Positions 1 through 7,060 of a stretch of 8,101 bases of DNA are shown in pieces (the first letter of the stretch is position 1; every line of letters begins with the position of its first letter). Under the pieces are notes generated by a model, which saw only the letters and a program-made list of their open reading frames with translations, searched no databases and was not told the DNA's origin. A program made the translations under genes and the position numbers. Origin of the DNA: Caldipriscus sp964426895. Its GTDB lineage: Bacteria; Hydrothermota; Hydrothermia; LBFQ01. The stretch covers positions 1-8,101 of the forward strand of contig CAYRSH010000065.1 in the NCBI GenBank assembly GCA_964426895.1, read 5' to 3'.

Positions 1-37
1 CGACATTACTGGGATTATAAACTTGCCAAGTTTTTAT

Positions 38-65
38 AAAAAGGTGGGGGCGGTCCCGCCCCCAC
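38..65 (-). terminator. Rho-independent terminator of the cba operon
   Basis: A perfect 10-bp inverted repeat (44-53 pairing with 56-65, almost all G:C) with a 2-nt centre is followed on the minus strand by C and then five T. It begins 5 nt after the cbaA stop codon, so it should end the cbaD-cbaB-cbaA transcript. On the plus strand no T-run follows the stem, so it is one-directional. Positions 1-37 show no gene. Confidence 0.93.
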
Positions 66-70
66 AAGTA

Positions 71-1711
71 TCACTTTATAGGCAAAGGGCTGAAAGGAGA
101 AAAGGCACCTTCAACGAAGTATGTTGCCCTGAACACATCGTAAAACACGGGTGAGTAGTTGATCACTATAAGTAGCACCGCTATACCTATCCAAACCTTC
201 CAATTGTCCCATATAGGTGAAAGGTTCGCCTCCGGGTGATACGATTCCGCGTAATCAATCTCAACGACTTCAACCTCCCTTTCCTTCTTTCCGAAAACCG
301 TACCGAGGAAGTTTATCAAGAATATCACAAAGGATATGAACATCAAGATACCGCCTATTGCGGCGATTATCATAAACATTTTTTCCTCAGGCCCCATATA
401 AGGCGAAAGTCCGAGATTTGTCCTTCTGGGAATGCCTGCCCTTCCCAATTGCATCATACCCCAAGAGAATATCAAAACGCCTATAAGCCAAAGGTATGCG
501 GATATGGTTCCCAACCTTTCGCTAAAAATCCTCTTACCCATGAGTTTGTTCGTTAGGTAAAGGGATAATCCGAGGAATGTTAGGAGCACGGCCGAACCAA
601 GGGTTAAGTGGAAATGCCCGGGTATCCAGGATGTGTTATGTACCACTTGGTTCATATTGTAAGAGGCATTGACTATACCGCTTATTCCACCGAATATAAA
701 CGCTATCATACCAGAAATCATATACGCGAAGAGATAATTGCCCCAAGGGAGTTTTAACCACCAACCGAACAGGCCGTTTCCTCCCCTCTGCCTTGCCGCA
801 TATTCAAGGGATGCCGCAATGGTAAAGGCTGTTATAAGGGATGGAACGGCAACCATAAATGTAAAGAAGGCGTGCAAACCCTTCCACACATTGCTTATAC
901 CCGGATCCGAGTATTGGTGATGAACCCCCACGGGTACGGAGAAGACAATAAACATTATAAAAACCAACCTCGCGGCGGTTGCGGAGTATAATTTTCCACC
1001 TATAACCTTTGGAAGGATGTAATACCAGGAGAGGTATGCGGGCAGAAGCCAGAAATAAACCAAAGGATGCCCAAACCACCAGAAAAGCGTCCTCGCGAGT
1101 TCGGGATTCACCGATTTAACTATACCCAAGGACCAAGGGATTAAGAAGAACAAAACCTCTATTGCAACGCCTACGGTTGCCAAAAACCACACGGAGTATA
1201 TGGAAATGACGGCCACCATGGGGCCGGGTGTCCTCTGGCCCGGGTTGTTTTTCCTCCACCTGAGGAAGGTTAAAACTGTATTCAGGATTGCTATCCAAGA
1301 ACCCACTATTAATAAGGTGGCACCTATGTAAAATAGGGGGTGGGCTTGTAGGGGTGGGTAGAAAGTATATAGAACCGTAGCCTTATTGGTTAAAAGTGTG
1401 TATGCCGCCAAAACGGTACCCAAAAGCATAACGAAGAAAGATAGATAAACCAGAGTTTTGTTCAGCCTTTCCTTTAAACTCGTTTCGGTTATAATATAAA
1501 GGAATCCTACTATAAAGAATGTCGTAAATACAACGGCGTTAAGGACACCGTGCATTGTTAAGCCTTGATAGTAGAGGCTTGGAGGTATAACATATATTCC
1601 CGCCCTTGACAGAACTTGAAGGAGCCCAAAAATTACGCCTATGCTTATGGATGCTATGGCTACATATATATGCCACATAACGGCGGAACGCAAATACCCT
1701 TCCATTTTCAT
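71..1711 (-). CDS. cbaA: Cytochrome c oxidase subunit I, ba3-type (B-family haem-copper oxygen reductase)
   Basis: This is the catalytic subunit that reduces O2 to water at the inner membrane, taking electrons from CuA of subunit II and pumping protons. The 546 residues form about 13 membrane helices. The metal ligands line up with Thermus thermophilus ba3 at a constant offset of 18: His54 and His368 for low-spin haem, His366 for the high-spin haem, and His215, His264 and His265 for CuB. Tyr219, four residues after His215, is the cross-linked Tyr. The K-channel residues Tyr226, Tyr230, Ser291, Thr294 and Thr297 are kept, as expected for the B family, which has no D channel. The start at 1711 is preceded by an AAGGAGG ribosome site 6 nt away; Met3 is a less likely start. 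The gene is last in the cba operon, 11 nt after cbaB. No subunit III or haem-assembly gene is in view. Confidence 0.97.
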   Translation of the reverse strand: MKMEGYLRSAVMWHIYVAIASISIGVIFGLLQVLSRAGIYVIPPSLYYQGLTMHGVLNAVVFTTFFIVGFLYIITETSLKERLNKTLVYLSFFVMLLGTVLAAYTLLTNKATVLYTFYPPLQAHPLFYIGATLLIVGSWIAILNTVLTFLRWRKNNPGQRTPGPMVAVISIYSVWFLATVGVAIEVLFFLIPWSLGIVKSVNPELARTLFWWFGHPLVYFWLLPAYLSWYYILPKVIGGKLYSATAARLVFIMFIVFSVPVGVHHQYSDPGISNVWKGLHAFFTFMVAVPSLITAFTIAASLEYAARQRGGNGLFGWWLKLPWGNYLFAYMISGMIAFIFGGISGIVNASYNMNQVVHNTSWIPGHFHLTLGSAVLLTFLGLSLYLTNKLMGKRIFSERLGTISAYLWLIGVLIFSWGMMQLGRAGIPRRTNLGLSPYMGPEEKMFMIIAAIGGILMFISFVIFLINFLGTVFGKKEREVEVVEIDYAESYHPEANLSPIWDNWKVWIGIAVLLIVINYSPVFYDVFRATYFVEGAFSPFSPLPIK

Positions 1712-1717
1712 AACCCA

Positions 1718-1724
1718 CCTCCTT
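1718..1724 (-). promoter_or_regulatory. Shine-Dalgarno site of cbaA
   Basis: AAGGAGG lies 6 nt before the cbaA ATG and is built into the TAA stop of cbaB (1723-1725), so termination and re-initiation are tightly linked. It fixes the start at 1711 rather than the internal Met3. Confidence 0.85.
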
Positions 1725-2160
1725 ATTTAACTATTATTTCCCCGTACATTGCCTGATGTCCTATACCGCAGAACTCGTTGCAAACAAACCTATAAACACC
1801 CGGCTTGTTAAGCACTACCTCGACTTTATTCACGGCCCCGGGAATGGCCATAAGGTTAATCGCTTTTCCCTCTATCTCAAAGCCGTGTTGTACATCGGCG
1901 GATGTAGTATAAATTATTACCTTTGAACCGGCGGGGATTTCTATTTTGTTGGGTTCAAACGCCCACATCCTCGCCAATATTTGAACCTGATATTCCTTAT
2001 CCGAGAGTTTTATCACCTTACCCTCTTTGAAGGGTGGGAAATCGGTTAAACAGGTTGGAACATCTATGCCCCTCAAAGCCGCAAGTCCAACAACTGCGAA
2101 GAAAAACACCAAGACCAGCGCAAATGCCAACTTTATGGCTAAGTTCTCAAACCTATCCAT
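1723..2160 (-). CDS. cbaB: Cytochrome c oxidase subunit II, ba3-type, CuA-binding
   Basis: This subunit accepts electrons from cytochrome c at a binuclear CuA centre facing the periplasm and passes them to subunit I. The protein has 145 residues, with one membrane helix at about 9-30 followed by a cupredoxin domain at about 55-145. The CuA ligands are all present: His92, Cys127, Glu129 (main-chain ligand), Cys131, His135 and Met138. They match Thermus ba3 at an offset of 22, with Glu129 where Thermus has Gln. Glu5, just before the helix, aligns with Thermus Glu15, the entry of the K proton channel. The single helix and short length are typical of ba3 subunit II; A-family versions have two helices. 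The gene starts 3 nt after cbaD and has an AGGAGG ribosome site 7 nt upstream. Confidence 0.96.
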   Translation of the reverse strand: MDRFENLAIKLAFALVLVFFFAVVGLAALRGIDVPTCLTDFPPFKEGKVIKLSDKEYQVQILARMWAFEPNKIEIPAGSKVIIYTTSADVQHGFEIEGKAINLMAIPGAVNKVEVVLNKPGVYRFVCNEFCGIGHQAMYGEIIVK

Positions 2161-2163
2161 ACA

Positions 2164-2289
2164 TCAACCTCCTCTGTAAATTACCAAAAGGGCGTATATT
2201 GAGAACCACATAACCGCGTACAGAAGGATCATACCTACGAAAAACGCCATTGCACCCTTCGGCACGAATTTTTCATTTTGCCCCTTCAT
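2164..2289 (-). CDS. cbaD: Cytochrome c oxidase subunit IIa, ba3-type (41-residue membrane peptide)
   Basis: This is a small single-helix subunit that, in Thermus ba3, fills the place of the second helix missing from subunit II. The 41-residue reading frame has a polar N-terminus, the segment FVPKGAMAFF at 8-17, a hydrophobic helix at about 13-38, and a basic Arg-Gly-Gly end. The PKGA start, the Trp in the helix and the later IYA triplet match the 34-residue Thermus subunit IIa (PKGALA..., ...VYAVFF). It is the first gene of the operon, and its end carries the ribosome site of cbaB. No clear Shine-Dalgarno precedes its ATG at 2289. A strong -10 (2300-2305) implies transcription starting about 4 nt before the codon, so it may be translated leaderless. 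It is too short for most gene callers. Confidence 0.88.
   Translation of the reverse strand: MKGQNEKFVPKGAMAFFVGMILLYAVMWFSIYALLVIYRGG
2168..2173 (-). promoter_or_regulatory. Shine-Dalgarno site of cbaB
   Basis: AGGAGG sits 7 nt before the cbaB ATG and within the last codons of cbaD. This fits translation of cbaB directly after cbaD on one mRNA. Confidence 0.85.
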
Positions 2290-2297
2290 GGCGGAAA

Positions 2298-2312
2298 ATA
2301 TTATAAGGGTGT
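2298..2312 (-). promoter_or_regulatory. Promoter (-10 element) of the cbaDBA operon
   Basis: The minus strand reads ACACCCTTATAATAT, containing a perfect TATAAT (2300-2305). No good -35 hexamer lies 16-18 nt upstream. The predicted start of transcription is near 2293, only about 4 nt before the cbaD ATG. The same 15-base element, with two variable positions, occurs at the two other predicted promoters of the window. Confidence 0.62.
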
Positions 2313-2357
2313 AAAATGATTGATAAGTAAAAATATTGGCAAGTGTCTTTGCACGGC

Positions 2358-2386
2358 TTGACGGGGAAAATTCACAACCTTAAAAT
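2358..2386 (+). promoter_or_regulatory. Sigma70-type promoter of the secreted repeat-protein gene
   Basis: TTGACG (2358-2363), a 17-nt spacer and TAAAAT (2381-2386) form a near-consensus promoter. The -10 lies in ACAACCTTAAAATAT (2374-2388), which is the shared window element. Transcription should start near 2393, downstream of the possible TTG start at 2389, so that start is ruled out if the promoter is real. Confidence 0.72.
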
Positions 2387-2394
2387 ATTTGGTG

Positions 2395-3891
2395 ATGAAA
2401 ATGAAAATTGTTTTATCGGCAATTGCCCTAAATATGGGGATTTTGTATGCGAGTAGTTCCTCTTTTGCATTCACATTTGGGAAAAACCAAAACGAATACT
2501 CATACGGTGTTATGGAAACCCCGGATGGGTATGTACTTGTGGGTGAGGCCTTACTGGGCGGTGGTGGAAAAACGGATGCAACGGCTATAAAGTTGGATCC
2601 TATGGGTTCTTTTATGTGGTATAAAACTTATGGGAAAAACGATAGGGATGTTTTGAGGTTTCCGTTTATATCGGATGATGGGAATTACATACACTTTGGA
2701 TATACGGATTTTGGAGGTATTATAACCATTAGGAGGCCCACATCAATAAAAACCGACCCCAACGGGAACCTTATATGGACGAAGGCTTACAACATTTCCG
2801 GTGAATTCTTAGGGGTTATAAAGCATTCCGGTGAGTTTGTGGCCGTTGGGAGGAATTATCTTGGAAACGGGTTATTAGCATTTTTAACTTCCGATGCGAA
2901 TATAAGGGGGGTTAAAACATACCCTTCCGGAAGTTTGTACGGTGCTGCCCCCGATGGGAGTGGGGGATTTATACTTGTTGGGCAAAAGAACAACAACGGT
3001 TGGATAATGAGGGTGGATAGTAGTGGTAATGTCTTATGGTCAAGGGAATATGGCGGGAGTAATATAGACCTGTTTAAAGAGGTTATTGTGATACCACCTT
3101 ATGCGTTCGTTGGGGGTTCAACACAATCCGTTGGTGCGGGCAATTGGGATGTATGGATTTTAAAGGTTGATATAACGGATGGAGATGTGATATTTTCAAA
3201 AACATATGGGGGTACAAACGAGGATGAAATTAGGAGTTTGATGCCAAACGGTTCAAAGATAGGCGTTTTAGCATATACGAGGACTTGGGGTTTTGGGGGT
3301 GCGGAATTCTGGTTCTTTGAGATAGATTTGAACGGAAATCTTTTAGCCTCATATACCTATGGGGGGAATGGCGACGATTTTCCCCAGATGGGTAAAACAA
3401 CATCGGATGGCGGTTATGTTTTGGTTGGATATTCCCAAACGGCGGCATTTACATCCGGAAGGGCTTACGACCACTTTATAGTTAAAATAAGTGCAAGCGG
3501 GTTTTCCTGTATAAACAGTGGGAGCCCCATACCCGTTATAACCGATTTCATCCCCATTATAAGCAACCTTGCCGAATCCCCTACTACTTCAACTCCGGGT
3601 TTCAATTGGATAAACTTTACTTCCACTTCGCCCGATTTGGATATAACCCAAGTCTGTTCCCCACTCGGAGGGGATGAAGAGTTATCAGTATCGGAGAGGT
3701 ATAAAGGTATTTATTCCATAAACCTTTACGGGAATACATTGAGAATAGATGCTTATGGAAAAGAAATCGGGGTATTTACGGTGGATGGTAGGGTTGTTAT
3801 AAAGGCCCAAAACGGATTGGAAGCAAAATTGCCCAGAGGGATATACAAGGTTAAGGTGGGAAAGGATATACACACTATTGTTGTGCGATAA
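2395..3891 (+). CDS. Secreted seven-repeat (probable beta-propeller) protein with type A C-terminal sorting domain
   Basis: The function is unknown; this is a probable exported surface protein of about 498 residues. A signal peptide covers about the first 26 residues (Lys, hydrophobic core, then SSSSFA). Seven tandem repeats of about 45-55 residues follow, each roughly [F/W].k.YGg...D......dGgyvlvGyt...d.wi.k.D.nGn.lW. Repeat openings include FTFG, YKTYG, TKAYN, VKTYP, SREYGG, SKTYGG and SYTYGG. Seven such units suggest a seven-bladed beta-propeller. A Pro/Thr/Ser-rich linker with two Cys leads to a final domain ending in GVFTVDGRVV...LPRGIYKVKV, like Por/type IX sorting domains. The ATG at 2395 is chosen because the predicted transcript begins near 2393; the ATG at 2401 (with GGTG upstream) is also possible, while TTG at 2389 is unlikely. 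The 3' end overlaps the ABC gene by 17 bp. Confidence 0.85.
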   Translation: MKMKIVLSAIALNMGILYASSSSFAFTFGKNQNEYSYGVMETPDGYVLVGEALLGGGGKTDATAIKLDPMGSFMWYKTYGKNDRDVLRFPFISDDGNYIHFGYTDFGGIITIRRPTSIKTDPNGNLIWTKAYNISGEFLGVIKHSGEFVAVGRNYLGNGLLAFLTSDANIRGVKTYPSGSLYGAAPDGSGGFILVGQKNNNGWIMRVDSSGNVLWSREYGGSNIDLFKEVIVIPPYAFVGGSTQSVGAGNWDVWILKVDITDGDVIFSKTYGGTNEDEIRSLMPNGSKIGVLAYTRTWGFGGAEFWFFEIDLNGNLLASYTYGGNGDDFPQMGKTTSDGGYVLVGYSQTAAFTSGRAYDHFIVKISASGFSCINSGSPIPVITDFIPIISNLAESPTTSTPGFNWINFTSTSPDLDITQVCSPLGGDEELSVSERYKGIYSINLYGNTLRIDAYGKEIGVFTVDGRVVIKAQNGLEAKLPRGIYKVKVGKDIHTIVVR

Positions 3892-5587
3892 TCCTGTTAA
3901 ATTCCGGACATAAGCGTTTTAAGGTTTCCATATCACCGTCGCATATAATCTTTCCGTTTTCAAAGATCAAAATCCTATCTCCCCAACCGATCGTTGTGGG
4001 TTTATGCGCCACAACCAAAAGGGTTATATCGTTTAAAGTTTTTAAAAGGTTATAAACCGCCGATTCGTTTTTTACATCCAATGCGCTTGTGGGTTCATCC
4101 ATTATTAAAAAGGATGGGTTTCTCAACAAAACCCTCCCTATTGCTATCCTTTGCTTTTCCCCTCCCGAAAGTTTCCCTTTTAGGTTCAAGACTTCTTCGT
4201 TAAGCCTATCCTTCAAATGTTCCAAATTAAGGAATTTCAGTATTTTCGCCGGATCTTTACCAAAATTCTCCAAAAGCGTATCCTCAAAAATGTAGGGTTC
4301 CTGTGGAACAAAACCTATTAACTCCCTCCACTTTTTTACATCGTAATCGTATAAACTTTTACCGTCTAAAAGGATTTTTCCCTCATAAGGTTTTACAAAC
4401 CCCGCCAAGAGTTCAACAAATGTGGTTTTTCCCGAACCCGACTTCCCCACAACCACGATCTTTTCACCCCTTTTAATCCGCAAATATGGAATCCTTAAAA
4501 CGGTTTTTTGTCCGTATTTAACCTCAACATCCCTCAATTCCAAAACATTCCAATCTCTTGGGTCAAGATTTCCCCAAATCTCCTTTGGTAAATCGTAAAT
4601 ATCCTTTAACCTTTTGAGGCTAACCCTTGCGGTTTGCAGGTATGCCAAACTTTGGAATATAAGTTTTAAAGGCCTTATCGTTGAGAGGGAGGCGGCCAAG
4701 AATACTATAAATGCGTCCGGTGAAACCGTACCGGTTTTGTATATGAAATATCCGGATAATAAAAGTATTAAAGAGGCGCTAATACCCACGAGGCTTTCCG
4801 AGAGTATTGGGGCTAATGCCGCGGAGAATTCCAACTTCAAATATTTTTTGAAAAGGCTTTGTGAGTGCCTGTTAAACTTTAACTTAAACTTTTCGGCCAA
4901 ATTTAAGGATTTTATAACCTTTATGCCATCAAAGGTGTGTGCCAAGAAGGATGTTATATCCCCCAAAACATTCATGGCTTTTTGCGCCCTTCTCTTTATG
5001 GTGCTCGATATAATCCAACCCAACAATGCGGATAAGAATAGGATACCCCAAGCGAAGAGGCTCAATATAGGGGCCGATGTTATGGCCAATATTATAAAAA
5101 TTAACAGGTTTAATCCATCCCCCACGATAGAGCCCAAACCATCCCTAACGGCGAGTTTTATGTTGTTTATTTCTACGGTTAAACGACCTATAATATCCCC
5201 CGACCGTAGGTTTTTAATGCTTTCAAAATCCGCATCAATTAAAGAGGAAAAAACATCGTTCCTTAAATCCCTGCCAACGATCTCTTGCAGAGATAGTATG
5301 CTAAACTTTTTAACGGAATTAACCAATAGTTTTGCCAAAAATATAAAGGCCACAAATAGGGAGAGGTTTTTTATGTTTTGAAAGGAGTCTCCGGTTATTA
5401 AGAAGTTTTCTATAAATCCCTTCAAAGGCTTCAAGGCGGGTATCAAGTTTATTTCCCCTTCGGACGATAGTAAAACCCTGAGAATTATCGGCAATACGGA
5501 TATTGATATACCTTCAAGTCCCGATGAAATTAGGCTGAAAAGGGAATATACGGCAAAAAGTGAGATATAAACGGGTTTAACCCTCAT
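3875..5587 (-). CDS. ABC transporter, fused permease/ATPase (MsbA-like type I exporter)
   Basis: This is an inner-membrane half-transporter that should work as a dimer to export a lipid, peptide or drug using ATP. The substrate cannot be told from sequence. The 570 residues comprise a membrane domain of six helices (about 8-40, 76-97, 155-172, 175-195, 258-283 and 288-306) and a nucleotide-binding domain from about 345. The ATPase motifs are complete: A-loop Tyr358, Walker A GKSGSGKTT at 381-389, Q-loop Gln429, signature LSGGEKQR at 473-480, Walker B ending in Asp497-Glu498, D-loop SALD at 501-504, and H-loop His528. It starts inside the end of the PTPS gene (ATGA overlap), so translation is probably coupled. 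No strong ribosome site of its own is seen. Its stop lies within the convergent gene. Confidence 0.93.
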   Translation of the reverse strand: MRVKPVYISLFAVYSLFSLISSGLEGISISVLPIILRVLLSSEGEINLIPALKPLKGFIENFLITGDSFQNIKNLSLFVAFIFLAKLLVNSVKKFSILSLQEIVGRDLRNDVFSSLIDADFESIKNLRSGDIIGRLTVEINNIKLAVRDGLGSIVGDGLNLLIFIILAITSAPILSLFAWGILFLSALLGWIISSTIKRRAQKAMNVLGDITSFLAHTFDGIKVIKSLNLAEKFKLKFNRHSQSLFKKYLKLEFSAALAPILSESLVGISASLILLLSGYFIYKTGTVSPDAFIVFLAASLSTIRPLKLIFQSLAYLQTARVSLKRLKDIYDLPKEIWGNLDPRDWNVLELRDVEVKYGQKTVLRIPYLRIKRGEKIVVVGKSGSGKTTFVELLAGFVKPYEGKILLDGKSLYDYDVKKWRELIGFVPQEPYIFEDTLLENFGKDPAKILKFLNLEHLKDRLNEEVLNLKGKLSGGEKQRIAIGRVLLRNPSFLIMDEPTSALDVKNESAVYNLLKTLNDITLLVVAHKPTTIGWGDRILIFENGKIICDGDMETLKRLCPEFNRIIAQQ

Positions 5588-5928
5588 TCCGAATAAGATG
5601 CCCCGAATTCATCCGTTTCCCAAACTATAACCTCTTCCACATAGGGATACTTTTCTTTTACCCTTTTGAACACCCACTCCGCCAACCTCTCCGCGGTTGA
5701 ATTTCCCGGTACTAAATCGTTTATATTAACCTGATGGGGTAAAATTTTCTTTAAAAAATCCTTCACCTCCAAAAAATCAACCACATACTCCTCTCCGTTT
5801 AAATCGCCACCTATAACGACTTCAACCTTGTAATTATGCCCGTGAAGGGGTTCGGGTTTTCCCTTATAACTTTTAAGGTAATGTGCCCCGGAAAAGGTGT
5901 GCCTTACCCTAACCTTGAACTTTCCCAT
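5584..5928 (-). CDS. 6-pyruvoyl/6-carboxytetrahydropterin synthase (PTPS/QueD) family protein, PTPS-III-type active site
   Basis: This is a small cytosolic zinc enzyme of the T-fold PTPS/QueD family, 114 residues long, about the family's usual length. The zinc ligands are His16, His29 and His31 (HGH). Glu104 in VWET is the pterin anchor, and NSTAER (76-81) replaces the common PTxEN motif. The catalytic Cys of QueD and PTPS, expected at 25, is Pro. Instead Glu26 gives ExxHGH, the mark of PTPS-III enzymes, which make 6-hydroxymethyl-dihydropterin from dihydroneopterin in folate synthesis and stand in for FolB. The Asp before the conserved His65 is also Pro. I therefore prefer a folate role over queuosine. 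Automatic annotation would probably call it QueD. The ATG at 5928 lies 12 nt after the tRNA and has no ribosome site, so read-through from the tRNA promoter is likely. Confidence 0.88.
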   Translation of the reverse strand: MGKFKVRVRHTFSGAHYLKSYKGKPEPLHGHNYKVEVVIGGDLNGEEYVVDFLEVKDFLKKILPHQVNINDLVPGNSTAERLAEWVFKRVKEKYPYVEEVIVWETDEFGASYSE

Positions 5929-5940
5929 TTATAAAAAAAA

Positions 5941-6014
5941 CGCCCCAGGAGGGAATCGAACCCCCGACCTGCGGCTTAGGAAGCCGCCGCTCTATCCTAC
6001 TGAGCTACTGGGGC
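5941..6014 (-). tRNA. tRNA-Arg (anticodon CCU)
   Basis: The 74-nt cloverleaf has a seven-pair acceptor (GCCCCAG with CTGGGGC), a D-stem GCTC/GAGC, an anticodon stem GCGGC/GCCGC closing the loop TTCCTAA, a five-base variable loop, a T-arm with TTCGATT, and discriminator G73. The anticodon CCT reads AGG, an Arg codon common in these genes. CCA is not encoded. Eight T follow the 3' end at once (5933-5940). They may end some transcripts or serve as the processed trailer. Confidence 0.97.
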
Positions 6015-6021
6015 GAGACGG

Positions 6022-6036
6022 ATATTATAAGGATGT
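6022..6036 (-). promoter_or_regulatory. Promoter (-10 element) of tRNA-Arg and probably the PTPS-ABC genes
   Basis: The minus strand reads ACATCCTTATAATAT with a perfect TATAAT (6024-6029), and predicted transcription starts about 3 nt before the tRNA 5' end. No clear -35 is seen. It is 13/15 identical to the elements at 2298-2312 and 2374-2388 if the variable positions are counted as mismatches. Confidence 0.62.
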
Positions 6037-6043
6037 TTGATTT

Positions 6044-7024
6044 TTACCTCCGTATAACCTTATAAATCCTTCCCCTTTCCTTAACCATATAAACACCCCT
6101 TTTGAGTTTCTTTAAATCAATCGAACCCTCACCCTTTAAAACAAGCCTCCCCAAAACATCATAAACCTCGTATTCACCGCATACGCTTATTATTTCTCCC
6201 TCCTCAGCCGATACTATGTTTTGCGCGCAAACCACCGTTATACCCTTGTTTGTGCTGTCGGTTAGCGTTAAAACCCTGTCTTCCGGCGTCAAATCATACG
6301 GATGAACACTAACGGAATCCGTTACATCGTATGTGTATATGTAATGGGAGAAATCCGGGATTCTTTTAGGTGCGGTATCCCTGCAAAACCACAGGGTGCC
6401 CCTGTAAAACACCCCTTCATATAACCGATGATGTGTATTCACCTTTAAGGGGATAGGATATATCTCGTATGCGAATGTTAATGCCGTGTCTATTATACAT
6501 CCGGGTGCGAATATTGTATCCCCAACTATCTCGTAGTTCTCCCTTACAAATGCGTTTATATTACCCGACATCTTTATCTTTATAAGGTTCATATTTGTGT
6601 CAAAGATTACCCCGCCACACGCCGTATGGTAAAGTGGATGGCCGGTTATTCCTATTATCTTATCCCCAAAGTTTATAAGTTTGACAACGGATTCGTTGAT
6701 AAACGAAGTATACATCCTTATCCAAAGGGGATTACCCGAGGTGTCCATTTCACCGACTATAATGTTATAATGCGAGTCCCCATAACTTCTATAATAATCC
6801 CACCACCAACCCACAAAGTAGTAATTGCCCCTGCTGTTTGGTAAAAGATCGGATATTACCAACTCGTGGTCTTGCCACTTCCAAACCTTAGCCCACAATA
6901 CATTGCCGTTTTCATCCAAGCGATATATCAGCGGATTCTCAAAGGACATAAAGCGATCCATCGTGTCAAATGTATCAGTAAGCGATATTACCAAATACCC
7001 CATCGGCCTCTTTATTATCCTCAA
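6044..7024 (-). pseudogene. C-terminal part of a surface repeat protein with type A sorting domain (gene split by in-frame TAA)
   Basis: The function is unknown. The largest start-to-stop frame has 326 residues and begins at a TTG, but the same frame is open from 7060, just after a TAA at 7061-7063. It joins the 7061-7420 fragment in phase. It lacks a signal peptide. It holds repeats of the same kind as the 2395-3891 protein (NGNVLWAKVW, SGNPLWIRMY) and ends, at about 282-326, in a sorting domain with VYDVLGRL and LKRGVYMVK. A sorting domain without a signal peptide cannot be exported by the Sec/type IX route, so this half is probably non-functional alone. Alternatives are a reversible or erroneous stop, or read-through. 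The gene ends 29 nt before tRNA-Arg with no terminator seen. Confidence 0.72.
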
Positions 7025-7060
7025 AACCTCACCTAAGAAGTAATAACCGTCGTGTGTGGA

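Noticed and set aside
236..1298. Several open frames overlapping cbaA in other frames and on the other strand
   Set aside because: All lie inside a gene with a complete set of conserved catalytic residues and show no recognisable domains.
2164..2289. cbaD frame as a chance open frame in a leader region
   Set aside because: The match to subunit IIa in length, position, PKGA start and helix, plus coupling to cbaB, makes chance unlikely.
2389..2394. TTG start for the repeat protein
   Set aside because: It lies upstream of the predicted transcription start near 2393; the ATGs at 2395 and 2401 give the normal signal peptide.
4614..5381. Plus-strand open frame of 255 codons
   Set aside because: It lies wholly antisense to the membrane domain of the ABC exporter, shows no family motif and has a basic, low-hydrophobic composition typical of a shadow frame.
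5933..5940. T8 run after tRNA-Arg as a standard intrinsic terminator
   Set aside because: The only hairpin next to it is the tRNA T-arm, with seven acceptor bases and the discriminator in between, so it is not a canonical terminator; kept only as a possible partial stop.
6626..7043. Plus-strand open frames over the split surface-protein gene
   Set aside because: No ribosome site or recognisable motif; the minus-strand frame has the repeat and sorting-domain patterns.
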